A DNA stretch of 15,725 nucleotides from an uncultured Bacteroidales bacterium (lineage in GTDB: Bacteria > Bacteroidota > Bacteroidia > Bacteroidales > Paludibacteraceae). The notes under the pieces were generated by a model, which saw nothing but the letters and a program-made list of their open reading frames with translations, did no database searches and was not told the DNA's origin. Below are positions 1 to 8,235 of this stretch, piece after piece; position 1 is the first letter of the stretch, and each line of letters starts with the position of its first letter. A program made the translations under genes and the position numbers. The stretch is taken from positions 1 through 15,725 of the forward strand of contig CAMOHN010000007.1 of the NCBI GenBank assembly GCA_946615455.1, in the 5' to 3' direction.

Positions 1-62
1 AATAAAAAGAACAACTAAACCACATAATCCAACCCCCATTCAATTACGAAAGGACACAAGCC

Positions 63-1340
63 ATGAAAAATATCTGTTTCGGCTTTTTGATGCACATCCC
101 CTACCGTTTGCGTCGTTACCGTTTCTTCGACATCGGTCAGGACCATTATTACAGCGATGACCTGCCTACCGAAGAGGCTGTTCGTCAGGTGGTGGAGCAG
201 TCCTATATACCCTTGGTCAACACGCTGTTGGAGATGATTCGTCTCAGCAAGAACCGTTTTCGCTGTGCTTTGGCAATCCCCGGCACCACGCTGGAGTTGT
301 TGGAGCAGTATGCGCCCGAGATGATTGACCTTCTCAAGCAGTTGATGGCTTCGCACTGTGTCGAAGCCGTGGCAACGCCATACAGTTACAGCCTTGCCGG
401 TGAGTACAGTCAGAGCGAACTCAAAGAGCAGTTGGACAAGCATGCAACCAAACTAAAAGACTTGTTTGGTGTGCAATCGACCACCCTGTGGAACAGTGAG
501 TTGCTCTACTCGGACGAACTGGCGGACAAGGTCATGCAGTGGGGCTATAAGACCATCATGACCGAGGGAGCCAAGCATATCCTCTCGTGGCAGTCGCCCA
601 ACTATCTCTATCGCTCGTGCTGCAAAAACAAACAGGCAGTGCTGGTGCGCAACATGGCTTTGTCCGACGCACTGTCGTTCCATTTCTCCGATCCTTCGTG
701 GCAGGATGTGCCCACCGATGCCGAACGCTTTGTTCGCTATGTGGTGTCCTTGCCCGAAGAAGAGCATATTGTCAATCTGTGGATGGGCGCCGAGACTTTT
801 GGACTGAGACAAAAGGCGGAGACCGGCATTTTTGATTTTCTCCGTGCCGTGCCCTATTATGCCATGGAGCAAGAGGTAGGTTTTCTCACCCCTGCTGAGG
901 CTGCCAAAAAACTCAGTCCCGTCCAGACCCTGTCCTCGCCCTATGCTCTGACATGGGCAGGTGAGGCTAAGGATATGAGCGCCTTTAACGGCAACGACCT
1001 GCAGCAGGAGGCTTTGCGACAACTGTATAGTGTGGTTGAGCGGGTACACCTGTGCTCGGACAAGACGCTGAAAGCCGATTGGCTCATGCTGCAGGATGTC
1101 ACCTACTTGAGCGACATGAACTATGCTGCCGGAGCACCCAACGGCTTTGACTCGCCATACGATGCGTTCATCAACTATATGAACATCCTTGCCGACTTCC
1201 TGCAACGTGTGGAAGAGCAGTATCCCACCTCCATCGAGAACGAGGAGTTGAACAGCTTGTTGAAAACCATTCACAACCAAGAGCAGGAACTGACCGAGTT
1301 GCGTCAGCAACTGCGTAAGCGCAAGGCGAAACAGGCTTGA
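63..1340 (+). CDS. GH57 alpha-amylase-like protein with altered active site
   Basis: This 425-residue protein belongs to the GH57 alpha-amylase-like group, whose active members cleave alpha-glucans such as glycogen in the cytoplasm; no signal peptide is visible. It keeps the N-terminal motif as H11-I-P-Y-R followed by RRYRFFDIG-x-DHYY, and the conserved region with the usual nucleophile as W143-N-S-E146-LLYSDE. In active relatives as I remember them, region 2 reads ETYxHSL and region 4 reads MDYETFGEH. Here they read T105-P-Y-S-Y109-S-L and M241-G242-A-E-T-F-G-L-R249, so the general acid/base Asp position is Gly and two His positions are Tyr and Arg. The last ~34 residues (from about 392) are Glu/Gln/Arg-rich and look like a short coiled coil. 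An AAAGGA at 49-54, 8 nt before the ATG, supports the start and is unusual in this phylum. The stop shares one base with the next ATG (TGATG). The family is clear; enzymatic activity is doubtful. Confidence 0.85.
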   Translation: MKNICFGFLMHIPYRLRRYRFFDIGQDHYYSDDLPTEEAVRQVVEQSYIPLVNTLLEMIRLSKNRFRCALAIPGTTLELLEQYAPEMIDLLKQLMASHCVEAVATPYSYSLAGEYSQSELKEQLDKHATKLKDLFGVQSTTLWNSELLYSDELADKVMQWGYKTIMTEGAKHILSWQSPNYLYRSCCKNKQAVLVRNMALSDALSFHFSDPSWQDVPTDAERFVRYVVSLPEEEHIVNLWMGAETFGLRQKAETGIFDFLRAVPYYAMEQEVGFLTPAEAAKKLSPVQTLSSPYALTWAGEAKDMSAFNGNDLQQEALRQLYSVVERVHLCSDKTLKADWLMLQDVTYLSDMNYAAGAPNGFDSPYDAFINYMNILADFLQRVEEQYPTSIENEELNSLLKTIHNQEQELTELRQQLRKRKAKQA

Positions 1341-3286
1341 TGGGGAACACATGGAGTAGAGTAGTGGCGGTGGCGGCACTGTTGGTGACTGTGTCGCTTG
1401 GGGTGCAGGCAAGACTCAAACTGCCCAAGACCGAGGTCAAAGCGTGGTCGTTCAGGCGCGTGGTCTCGGTGGCGGACACGGTGTCTGCCGACTCTTCGTA
1501 CCTGAACTTCCCCATGCGCAATGTGCTCTATGATTACTCGGACCTGAATCTGACCAACGGCAACTTGGTCTCGCCTGTGCAGTCGGCTCTCTATTTCTAT
1601 CGTACACGCAACACAGACTGCCTGTTTGCAACGCCCTACGAACCCTATTTGACCACCCCCGAACAGGTGCGTTTCCACCGAACTACCACGCCCTATTCGG
1701 CCATCAGTTACAAACGGGGATTCACCACCTACCACGAGGAACATGACCTGCACTTTGACTTTACGGGCAACCTCTCGCCCAAGACCAATCTGGGTGCTGT
1801 CATCAATTATTTGGACGCTGCCGGGCACTATAAGAGTCAGGCTGGCAAGACGGTCAACGGCTCGGTATTCGGTTCCTATACGGGTACACACTACTCACTT
1901 AATGGCGCGTTCACTTTCAATCAGTTATCCAACTTCGAAAACGGCGGATTGAGCAGTCCCACGGATTTGCAGAACCGCAATATGACCGGTGAGGATATGC
2001 CCGTCAATCTATCCGGCATGTCCGGCTTTCGCTATCTGTCCGGCTATCTCAATCATGCGTATAGTGTGACTGCTATGACGGCGGACTCGGTGGAGATTCC
2101 GTTGCTCACTTTCCGCCATGTGTTCAGTCTCACCGATGCCGACAAACGTTATCGTGAGACTACTGCCGAGCAGGGATTCTATCCTTCGGTCTATCTGAAC
2201 GAACATGCCACCCGAGACACGGCCGCCACCATGACCATCAGCAACACCTTGGCTGTCACCTTTGAAGAGGCGTTCAATCGTCACCTACGCTTTGGTATAA
2301 CAGCTTGGGTGCGCGATGAGGCGCAGCGACATGTCAACAACCGCATGCTGCTTGCCCCCATGGGACAGAGTATGGCAGACCCAACCATTGCGTTGGGGGC
2401 GCAACTGCAGCCAGCCCAAAACAAGAATCCGCAACAGAACTGGTCAAATAACCTGTTTGTGGGCGGTGCGCTGCACAAACAGACAGGCTCTTTTGTACGC
2501 TATATGGCTGACGGTGAGGTATGTCTGGCAGGACGCAAACTGGGCGAGTTCACCGTCAATGGCAAGGTCGATGTGGGCTTTCGCGTCGGGCGAGACAGCC
2601 TAATCGTCCGAGCTGACGCTTTCTTCCGTAACGAGACACCCGACTATTTTCTGCAACACTATTGCAGCAATCACTATGTGTGGGACAACGACTTCAAGAA
2701 ACTCTACCGTTTTCGTGTAGGCGGTGAGGTGGCATACCCCACACAGTGGTTCCAACCGGCACTGCGTGTGCACTATGAGACGGTGAAGGACCTCATCTAC
2801 TTTGCCGGTCTTGGCGGACCGCAACAGACCGATGCCACCATCAGCGTGCTGGCAGCCGACCTGACCGCCAATCTGACCACACCATGGGTCAATCTGGACA
2901 ACCATGTGGTCTATCAGTATAGCTCGTCCTCGCTCATAGCCCTGCCTGCCATCACCCTCTATCATAACCTCTATTACCACGGTACATGGTTCAAAGCGTT
3001 GGACGCACAGATTGGTGTGGATCTGAGTTACAACACGGCTTTCTTTGCGCCGTTGCTTAATCCTGCCTTGGGACAGTTTGCCGTGCAGACCAACGGCAAG
3101 GTAGGCAACTATCCGCGCATGAATGTCTATGCCAACTTCTTTGTTCGTCGCCTTAGACTTAACTTTTTTGCACAATATCAACACTTCAATGCCACTTTCA
3201 TGAACCGGCAGTACTATGCTATGTTCGGTTATCCGACCAACCCCGATGTGTTCCGTGCCGGTTTTGCATTTCGATTCTATAACTGA
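1340..3286 (+). CDS. Putative outer-membrane porin (Bacteroidota putative porin family)
   Basis: This 648-residue protein is probably a beta-barrel of the outer membrane. It has a clear signal peptide: Arg at 7, a hydrophobic stretch at residues 8-22, and V22-Q-A24 as the likely cleavage site. The mature protein is rich in alternating hydrophobic and polar residues with many Tyr, Phe and Asn, and ends in an aromatic strand (FAFRFYN), as outer-membrane barrels do. The early part, with LGN/GNL-V-SPVQSA-x-YF, an F-x-T-PY motif and later TTPYSAISY, matches what I recall of the Bacteroidota 'putative porin' family, whose transported solute is unknown. I chose the ATG at 1340 over the TTG at 1337: it overlaps the preceding TGA in a TGATG coupling junction and gives a good signal peptide. 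The ATG at 1351 is out of frame. The next gene starts 6 nt after the stop. The envelope location is well supported; the substrate cannot be read. Confidence 0.8.
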   Translation: MGNTWSRVVAVAALLVTVSLGVQARLKLPKTEVKAWSFRRVVSVADTVSADSSYLNFPMRNVLYDYSDLNLTNGNLVSPVQSALYFYRTRNTDCLFATPYEPYLTTPEQVRFHRTTTPYSAISYKRGFTTYHEEHDLHFDFTGNLSPKTNLGAVINYLDAAGHYKSQAGKTVNGSVFGSYTGTHYSLNGAFTFNQLSNFENGGLSSPTDLQNRNMTGEDMPVNLSGMSGFRYLSGYLNHAYSVTAMTADSVEIPLLTFRHVFSLTDADKRYRETTAEQGFYPSVYLNEHATRDTAATMTISNTLAVTFEEAFNRHLRFGITAWVRDEAQRHVNNRMLLAPMGQSMADPTIALGAQLQPAQNKNPQQNWSNNLFVGGALHKQTGSFVRYMADGEVCLAGRKLGEFTVNGKVDVGFRVGRDSLIVRADAFFRNETPDYFLQHYCSNHYVWDNDFKKLYRFRVGGEVAYPTQWFQPALRVHYETVKDLIYFAGLGGPQQTDATISVLAADLTANLTTPWVNLDNHVVYQYSSSSLIALPAITLYHNLYYHGTWFKALDAQIGVDLSYNTAFFAPLLNPALGQFAVQTNGKVGNYPRMNVYANFFVRRLRLNFFAQYQHFNATFMNRQYYAMFGYPTNPDVFRAGFAFRFYN

Positions 3287-3292
3287 CGCACT

Positions 3293-5566
3293 ATGGATTA
3301 TACACAACATTTGAATACCGTCATCCGCTATGCTCGGCAGGAGGCTGAGCGTTTAGGTGCACAGCAGGTGCTGCCCGAGCACCTTGTGCTGGCCATGCTG
3401 CGGTTGCCCGACTGCCGGGCCAGCCAACTGCTCATGCAGTCCGGTGTGGATGGCTATGAGTTGAAACGCACGATTGACTCGCACCTGTTCAGTCCCACCC
3501 GTTCGACACAGCAGACCATTCCCTTCTCGCGTGCCACCGACCGCATACTGCGCCTGTGCAGCATCGAGGCAGAAGCCTATGAGGCACAGCAAATGGGCAC
3601 CGAGCACTTGCTCTTGTCCATCCTGCGAGAACGGGTCAATTATCCTGCCACCCTCTTAGATCGGTCGTGGAATGTCACCTATGAGAGCGTGGAGAAACTG
3701 CTGCCCAAACCGCAGAAATCGCCCACCGACTCGTCGTCGGACATCTACGATACCGAAGACGACTTTTTCTCGCAGATGATGGGCGGTGCCGCTCCCAAGA
3801 AAAAAGCCAAAGAAGGGGAAACACCCGCTTTGGACAAGTACAGCCGCGACCTTACCCGCGAAGCCAAACAAGGCATGCTGGATCCCGTGGTGGGGCGTGA
3901 AAAGGAGATCCAGCGCGTGGTGCAGATCCTCTCTCGGCGCAAGAAGAACAACCCCGTCCTGATCGGTGAACCCGGTGTGGGCAAGTCCGCCATTGTGGAA
4001 CAACTGGCACTGATGATAGGTCAGGACCTGCTTCCCTCGATGAAGGGCAAGCGCATCTTGTCCTTAGAGGTGGCTTCCATTGTGGCAGGCACCACCTATC
4101 GCGGTCAGTTTGAACAGCGCATGCAGAACATCATCAAAGAGTTGCGTGAGCACTCGGAGATCATCTTGTTCATTGACGAGATACACACCATCATCGGCGC
4201 GGGTAATGCTCAAGGCTCGCTGGATGCCGCCAACATACTCAAACCCGCCTTGGCACGCGGTGAGGTACAGTGCATAGGTGCCACCACCGTGGACGAGTAC
4301 CGCCGCTCCATCGAGAAAGACGGCGCTTTGGAACGCCGTTTCCAGAAACTGCTGGTCAAAGCACCATCGGCTGAAGAGACCTTGACCATCCTCAAACGCC
4401 TGAACCGTCCCTATGGCGAGTACCATGGTGTCACCTATAGTGACGCGGCACTCAAAGCCTGCGTCTCGCTGTCCGAACGCTATCTGACTGACCGCGCCAT
4501 GCCCGACAAAGCCATTGATGCCATGGACGAGGCCGGTGCACGCAAACAGGCGCAAGGGCAAACCGATGCGTTAGTGACCGAAGACGACATTGCCGAGGTG
4601 GTCAGCCTCATGGCGGGTGTGCCGGCTACGCGCGTGGCTGCCAACGAGATGGAACGCTTGCGCGACTTGGACAACGTACTCATCAACCGCGTCATCGGTC
4701 AGGACAAAGCCGTGCATGCCGTGGTACAAGCCATCCAGCGTTCACGACTCGGCCTGCGTGACCCCAAACGCCCCATCGGCACTTTCTTCTTCCTTGGTCC
4801 AACCGGGGTGGGTAAGACCTACTTGGCTCAATGCCTTGCCGAACAACTCTTTGGCTCGGCAGATGCCATGATTCGGCTGGACATGTCCGAATATACTGAG
4901 AAACACACAGCCTCGCTCTTGGTGGGAGCCCCTCCCGGGTATGTGGCATACGAGCAAGGCGGCAAACTCACCGAAGCTGTGCGCCGTCGGCCTTATTCGG
5001 TGGTGCTGTTGGACGAGATTGAAAAAGCCCATCCCGACATCTTCAATGTGCTGTTGCAAGTCCTTGACGAGGGACGACTGACCGACCGCCAAGGGCGCGA
5101 GACCTCCTTCCGCAACACCATCATCATCCTAACTTCCAACATCGGTTCGCGACAGTTGCACGACTTTGGCTCGGGCGTAGGCTTTAGTGCCCAAGATGAT
5201 ATTCCCGCCTCAGTGGCACAACAGACGGTCTTGAAAGCTCTGCGGAAAACCTTCCCGCCTGAGTTTGTCAACCGCATGGACGACATCGTTACATTTGCAC
5301 CGCTATCCAAGGAGCACTTGGCGCGTATCCTCGGCATTGAGATTGAACGGCTCGCTCTACGCATGCACGAACAAGGTCGCCGACTGACTGTCGGAGCAGA
5401 TGCACGCGAGCAACTGCTGGACAAAGCCTACGACCCGCGCTATGGCGCACGACCCATACGACGCGCCGTACAAACCTATCTGGAGAACGAAATCACCCGC
5501 CGACTCTTGGCACACCCAAAACAACAAACCGTCCTCATCAATCACCTGAGCGAGGAGAATCAATAA
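3293..5566 (+). CDS. clpC: Clp ATPase, ClpA/ClpC type, no middle domain
   Basis: This 757-residue AAA+ unfoldase should feed substrates to the ClpP protease. Two Clp N repeats lie at about residues 5-50 and 75-125, then an acidic Ser/Asp-rich linker (about 143-165). The first AAA+ domain has Walker A G225-EPGVGKS and Walker B D295-E296; the second has Walker A G502-PTGVGKT and Walker B D574-E575. V629-G-F631 sits where ClpA and ClpC carry the loop that docks into ClpP, so this is not a ClpB-type disaggregase. ClpC normally carries a ~50-residue coiled-coil middle domain after the DEAGxR motif. Here D412-EAGAR is followed after only nine residues by VTEDD, so the domain is absent and the length equals that of ClpA (about 758). 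The residues I can compare look more ClpC-like than ClpA-like, so the symbol is a judgement. No ClpS, ClpP or adaptor gene is in the window. trxA follows after 21 nt. Confidence 0.92.
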   Translation: MDYTQHLNTVIRYARQEAERLGAQQVLPEHLVLAMLRLPDCRASQLLMQSGVDGYELKRTIDSHLFSPTRSTQQTIPFSRATDRILRLCSIEAEAYEAQQMGTEHLLLSILRERVNYPATLLDRSWNVTYESVEKLLPKPQKSPTDSSSDIYDTEDDFFSQMMGGAAPKKKAKEGETPALDKYSRDLTREAKQGMLDPVVGREKEIQRVVQILSRRKKNNPVLIGEPGVGKSAIVEQLALMIGQDLLPSMKGKRILSLEVASIVAGTTYRGQFEQRMQNIIKELREHSEIILFIDEIHTIIGAGNAQGSLDAANILKPALARGEVQCIGATTVDEYRRSIEKDGALERRFQKLLVKAPSAEETLTILKRLNRPYGEYHGVTYSDAALKACVSLSERYLTDRAMPDKAIDAMDEAGARKQAQGQTDALVTEDDIAEVVSLMAGVPATRVAANEMERLRDLDNVLINRVIGQDKAVHAVVQAIQRSRLGLRDPKRPIGTFFFLGPTGVGKTYLAQCLAEQLFGSADAMIRLDMSEYTEKHTASLLVGAPPGYVAYEQGGKLTEAVRRRPYSVVLLDEIEKAHPDIFNVLLQVLDEGRLTDRQGRETSFRNTIIILTSNIGSRQLHDFGSGVGFSAQDDIPASVAQQTVLKALRKTFPPEFVNRMDDIVTFAPLSKEHLARILGIEIERLALRMHEQGRRLTVGADAREQLLDKAYDPRYGARPIRRAVQTYLENEITRRLLAHPKQQTVLINHLSEENQ

Positions 5567-5587
5567 AAAATCAAAACACAGACAACT

Positions 5588-5902
5588 ATGACAAACGAAA
5601 TCAATGAAGGCATGTTTGCCGACTTCCTGACAAAGAACACTGTAGCAATGATTGACTGCTGGGCACCCTGGTGTGGTCCGTGCCGTATGCTCTCACCCGT
5701 GGTAGACGAAATAGCCAACGAGTATGCCGGCAAAGTGGCTGTAGGCAAACTCAATGTGGATGACAACGGCTCGGTGGCCGAACAATATGGTATCATGTCC
5801 ATTCCGACCCTGCTTTTCTTCAAGAACGGCGAGTTGGTGGACCGATTGGTCGGTGCACACCCAAAAGCCAATATCGTTGCCAAACTCAACGCACTGCTTT
5901 AA
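5588..5902 (+). CDS. trxA: Thioredoxin
   Basis: This 104-residue protein is a complete cytoplasmic thioredoxin that reduces disulfides in client proteins. The active site is W28-C29-G30-P31-C32, the buried Asp is D23, the cis-proline loop is I72-P73-T74, and the usual KLNVDDN segment follows Lys54. There is no signal peptide, so it is not one of the periplasmic thioredoxin-like lipoproteins common in this phylum. One oddity is Cys24, directly before Trp25, where E. coli thioredoxin has Phe; it gives a third cysteine close to the active site. The leader (5567-5587) is A-rich with no Shine-Dalgarno sequence, which is normal for Bacteroidota. The next gene begins 4 nt after the stop codon. Confidence 0.96.
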   Translation: MTNEINEGMFADFLTKNTVAMIDCWAPWCGPCRMLSPVVDEIANEYAGKVAVGKLNVDDNGSVAEQYGIMSIPTLLFFKNGELVDRLVGAHPKANIVAKLNALL

Positions 5903-5905
5903 GGC

Positions 5906-7069
5906 ATGGAGGCAAGGATTCTGGTCATAGACGACGAGCGTGCCATCCGTAATACCCTCAAAGAGATCCTGGAGTTTGAAGGCTACAAGGTGGATGTGGC
6001 ACCCGATGGCAAGTCGGGTGTTGAAGCCGCCCGCAAGCAGGCATACGATGTGGTCTTCACCGACATCAAGATGCCCGGCATGGACGGTTTGGAAGTGCTG
6101 GAACAACTGCCCGGCACCACCGTCATCATGATTTCCGGTCATGCCACCGTGGACAATGCCGTGGAGGCACTCAAGAAAGGGGCTTTTGATTTCATTGAGA
6201 AACCCATTGACCTGAATCGGCTCTTGGTCAGTACCAAGAATGCCTTGGACCGCAACGAGTTGCAGCAGCAGGTACAGGTGCGCACAGCCGAGGTTCATTC
6301 GCTCCGGCAACAACTGGGACAACGGCACCAGATGATAGGCTCCGGTGCGGCTATCGAGCAGGTGCGTCGCCTTATCGAGCGTGTGGCACCCACCGATGCG
6401 CGCGTGCTCATCACCGGTGCCAACGGCACGGGCAAAGAGGTGGTGGCACGCCTTATCCATGCTGCCAGTCAGCGGGCAGGTAAACCCTTGGTTGAGGTCA
6501 ACTGTGCCGCCATACCCTCCGAACTGATTGAAAGCGAACTATTCGGCCACATGAAAGGGGCTTTCACCGGCGCAGTCAAAGACCGTGCCGGCAAGTTCGA
6601 ACAGGCCGACGGCGGAACGCTCTTCCTCGATGAGATAGGCGACATGTCGTTGGCAGCCCAGACCAAAGTGCTGCGCGCCTTGCAGGAAAACGAAGTGACC
6701 CGCGTGGGCAGCGACAAGACCATCAGCGTCAATGTGCGCGTGCTGGCTGCTACCAACAAAGACCTGACCGCCGAAATAGCCAAAGGCACCTTCCGTGAAG
6801 ACCTGTATCACCGCCTCAATGTCATTCCCATCCATGTGCCCGATTTGGACGAGCGCAAGGAGGACATACCCGAGCTGGTAGCATACTTTGCCGAGCAGAT
6901 TTCTGCCGAGCAGGGTAGGGCAATGAAGACCTTTACACCCGAGGCTGTCGCCGCCTTGCAGAACAAGCACTGGTCGGGCAATGTGCGCGAACTGCGTAAT
7001 GTGGTCGAGCGGCTGCTCATCCTGTCTGACAATCCCGTCCAAGCCACCGATGTCTATGATTTTGCGTGA
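5906..7069 (+). CDS. NtrC-family sigma-54 response regulator lacking a DNA-binding domain
   Basis: This 387-residue protein is a two-component response regulator that should remodel sigma-54 RNA polymerase. The receiver domain spans about residues 1-120 with the phosphoacceptor D53 in TDIKMPGMDG, the acidic pair near D9-D10 and Lys in the EKP motif. The AAA+ domain has Walker A G171-ANGTGKE, the sigma-54 contact loop G218-AFTGA223 and Walker B D242-E243, followed by the GNVRELRN sensor II helix. The protein stops about 20 residues after that helix, so the usual Fis-type helix-turn-helix is missing. I recall Bacteroidota homologues of about 387 residues with the same ending, so this is probably the native form and not a truncation. 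No histidine kinase is in the window. The end overlaps the start of recF by 14 nt, which suggests translational coupling. The start ATG lies 4 nt after the trxA stop. Confidence 0.93.
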   Translation: MEARILVIDDERAIRNTLKEILEFEGYKVDVAPDGKSGVEAARKQAYDVVFTDIKMPGMDGLEVLEQLPGTTVIMISGHATVDNAVEALKKGAFDFIEKPIDLNRLLVSTKNALDRNELQQQVQVRTAEVHSLRQQLGQRHQMIGSGAAIEQVRRLIERVAPTDARVLITGANGTGKEVVARLIHAASQRAGKPLVEVNCAAIPSELIESELFGHMKGAFTGAVKDRAGKFEQADGGTLFLDEIGDMSLAAQTKVLRALQENEVTRVGSDKTISVNVRVLAATNKDLTAEIAKGTFREDLYHRLNVIPIHVPDLDERKEDIPELVAYFAEQISAEQGRAMKTFTPEAVAALQNKHWSGNVRELRNVVERLLILSDNPVQATDVYDFA

Positions 7070-8219
7070 ACTCAATTTGCTCAATTTCAAGAATATCGAG
7101 CAGGCATCGCTGCACTTTGCCGACCGCTTGAACTGTTTGATAGGACTGAACGGACAAGGCAAGACCAATGTGCTGGACGCCATCTATATGCTCTCTTTCA
7201 CCAAGTCTGCTTTTGCCCAACAGGACAACCTGTCCATTCGTCACGGTGAGACAACCGCCATGGTGCAAGGGCTGTATGAGAAAGACGATGAGGTGCTGCG
7301 TATCAGTTGCGGGCTCAAGCAAGGCGGCAAGAAAGTGTTCCGTCGCGGTGACAAGGCCTATTCGCGTTTGAGCGACCATATCGGGTTGCTTCCCTTGGTG
7401 CTCATCAGTCCGCAGGACTTGGACTTGGTGTTGGGCGGTTCAGAGGTACGCCGTCGCTTTTTGGACGGCACTCTTTCGCAGTATGATCCTGCTTACTTGC
7501 CCACGCTCAATGCATATAGCCAGTTGCTCATGCAACGCAATGCCCTGCTCAAACAACTCGCTGACAACGACCATGCCGACCTATCCGTCCTTTCCGTCTA
7601 TGACGAACAAATGGCTCCGTTGGCTGAACAGATTTATGCTGTCCGAAGACAATGCGTAGAGCTTTTTGTTCCCTATTTCACAGACACCTACGCCATTCTC
7701 TCCGATGAGCAGGAACAGGTCAGTTTGACTTACAATAGTCAGTTGGCGCAACGTCAAGTCCCCGATGTATGGTCCATGACCCGTGAACGTGACCGCATCT
7801 TGGGTTGGACTTCGGTGGGTGTGCATAAGGACGACCTGCAACTCACCATGAACGGCTACCCGCTGCGGCAGGTGGCATCGCAAGGGCAGATGAAGACCTG
7901 TCTGTTGGCATTGCGTCTGGCACAGGCACTTTTCCTGACCGGTCAGACACGGCACGCTCCGTTGCTCTTGTTGGACGACCTGTTTGACCGTCTGGACAGC
8001 CAACGCGTGACACGCCTCTTGCAGTTCGTGGTGCGCGATACGCTCTTTTTGCCCTCGTTGCAAACTACCATAGAGCAACCCTTTGCGCAGATTTTTCTGA
8101 CCGATACCGACCTCAATCACCTTGCCCGACTCTTGGACACTGCACCCGACCCGTCTTTGCATGAGCAGGTGCGATTCTTTGAGGTGAGTGAGGGACGCAT
8201 TACACAAAGACAATCATAA
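7056..8219 (+). CDS. recF: DNA replication and repair protein RecF
   Basis: RecF is an SMC/ABC-type ATPase that binds gapped DNA and helps RecO and RecR load RecA during recombinational repair. This copy has 387 residues, slightly longer than the usual 360-370. Walker A is G30-LNGQGKT37 after the typical ILRELNLLNFKNIE opening; the ABC signature is S275-Q-G-Q278; Walker B and the catalytic acid are in LLLLD307-D308, followed by a D-loop-like FDRLD. I chose the ATG at 7056, where similarity to RecF begins; an ATG at 7050 would add only Met-Ser. The reading frame is open further upstream, to 6981, but that stretch lies inside the regulator gene and does not resemble RecF. The gene overlaps the regulator by 14 nt and is followed after 16 nt by an unrelated lipoprotein gene. 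The dnaA-dnaN-recF order of many bacteria is not seen here. Confidence 0.95.
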   Translation: MILRELNLLNFKNIEQASLHFADRLNCLIGLNGQGKTNVLDAIYMLSFTKSAFAQQDNLSIRHGETTAMVQGLYEKDDEVLRISCGLKQGGKKVFRRGDKAYSRLSDHIGLLPLVLISPQDLDLVLGGSEVRRRFLDGTLSQYDPAYLPTLNAYSQLLMQRNALLKQLADNDHADLSVLSVYDEQMAPLAEQIYAVRRQCVELFVPYFTDTYAILSDEQEQVSLTYNSQLAQRQVPDVWSMTRERDRILGWTSVGVHKDDLQLTMNGYPLRQVASQGQMKTCLLALRLAQALFLTGQTRHAPLLLLDDLFDRLDSQRVTRLLQFVVRDTLFLPSLQTTIEQPFAQIFLTDTDLNHLARLLDTAPDPSLHEQVRFFEVSEGRITQRQS

Positions 8220-8235
8220 TCAATACCTATACACC

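Noticed and set aside
1337..1339. TTG start for the porin one codon upstream of the ATG
   Set aside because: The ATG at 1340 is a stronger start and forms a TGATG coupling junction with the preceding stop.
453..1412. Long minus-strand reading frame (319 codons) opposite the GH57-like gene
   Set aside because: It lies fully opposite a well-recognised protein, has low-complexity His/Gln/Leu-rich content and resembles no family. Similar antisense frames at 5693-6460, 7581-8213, 9994-10626 and 14730-15437 were rejected for the same reason.
6385..6400. TGGCAC element inside the regulator gene that might mark a sigma-54 promoter
   Set aside because: No TTGC/GC element follows at the required spacing, and other TGGCA occurrences I looked at in the window also lack it.
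7050..7055. Alternative recF start at ATG 7050 (adds Met-Ser)
   Set aside because: It cannot be excluded, but family similarity begins at the 7056 Met; the difference is two residues.
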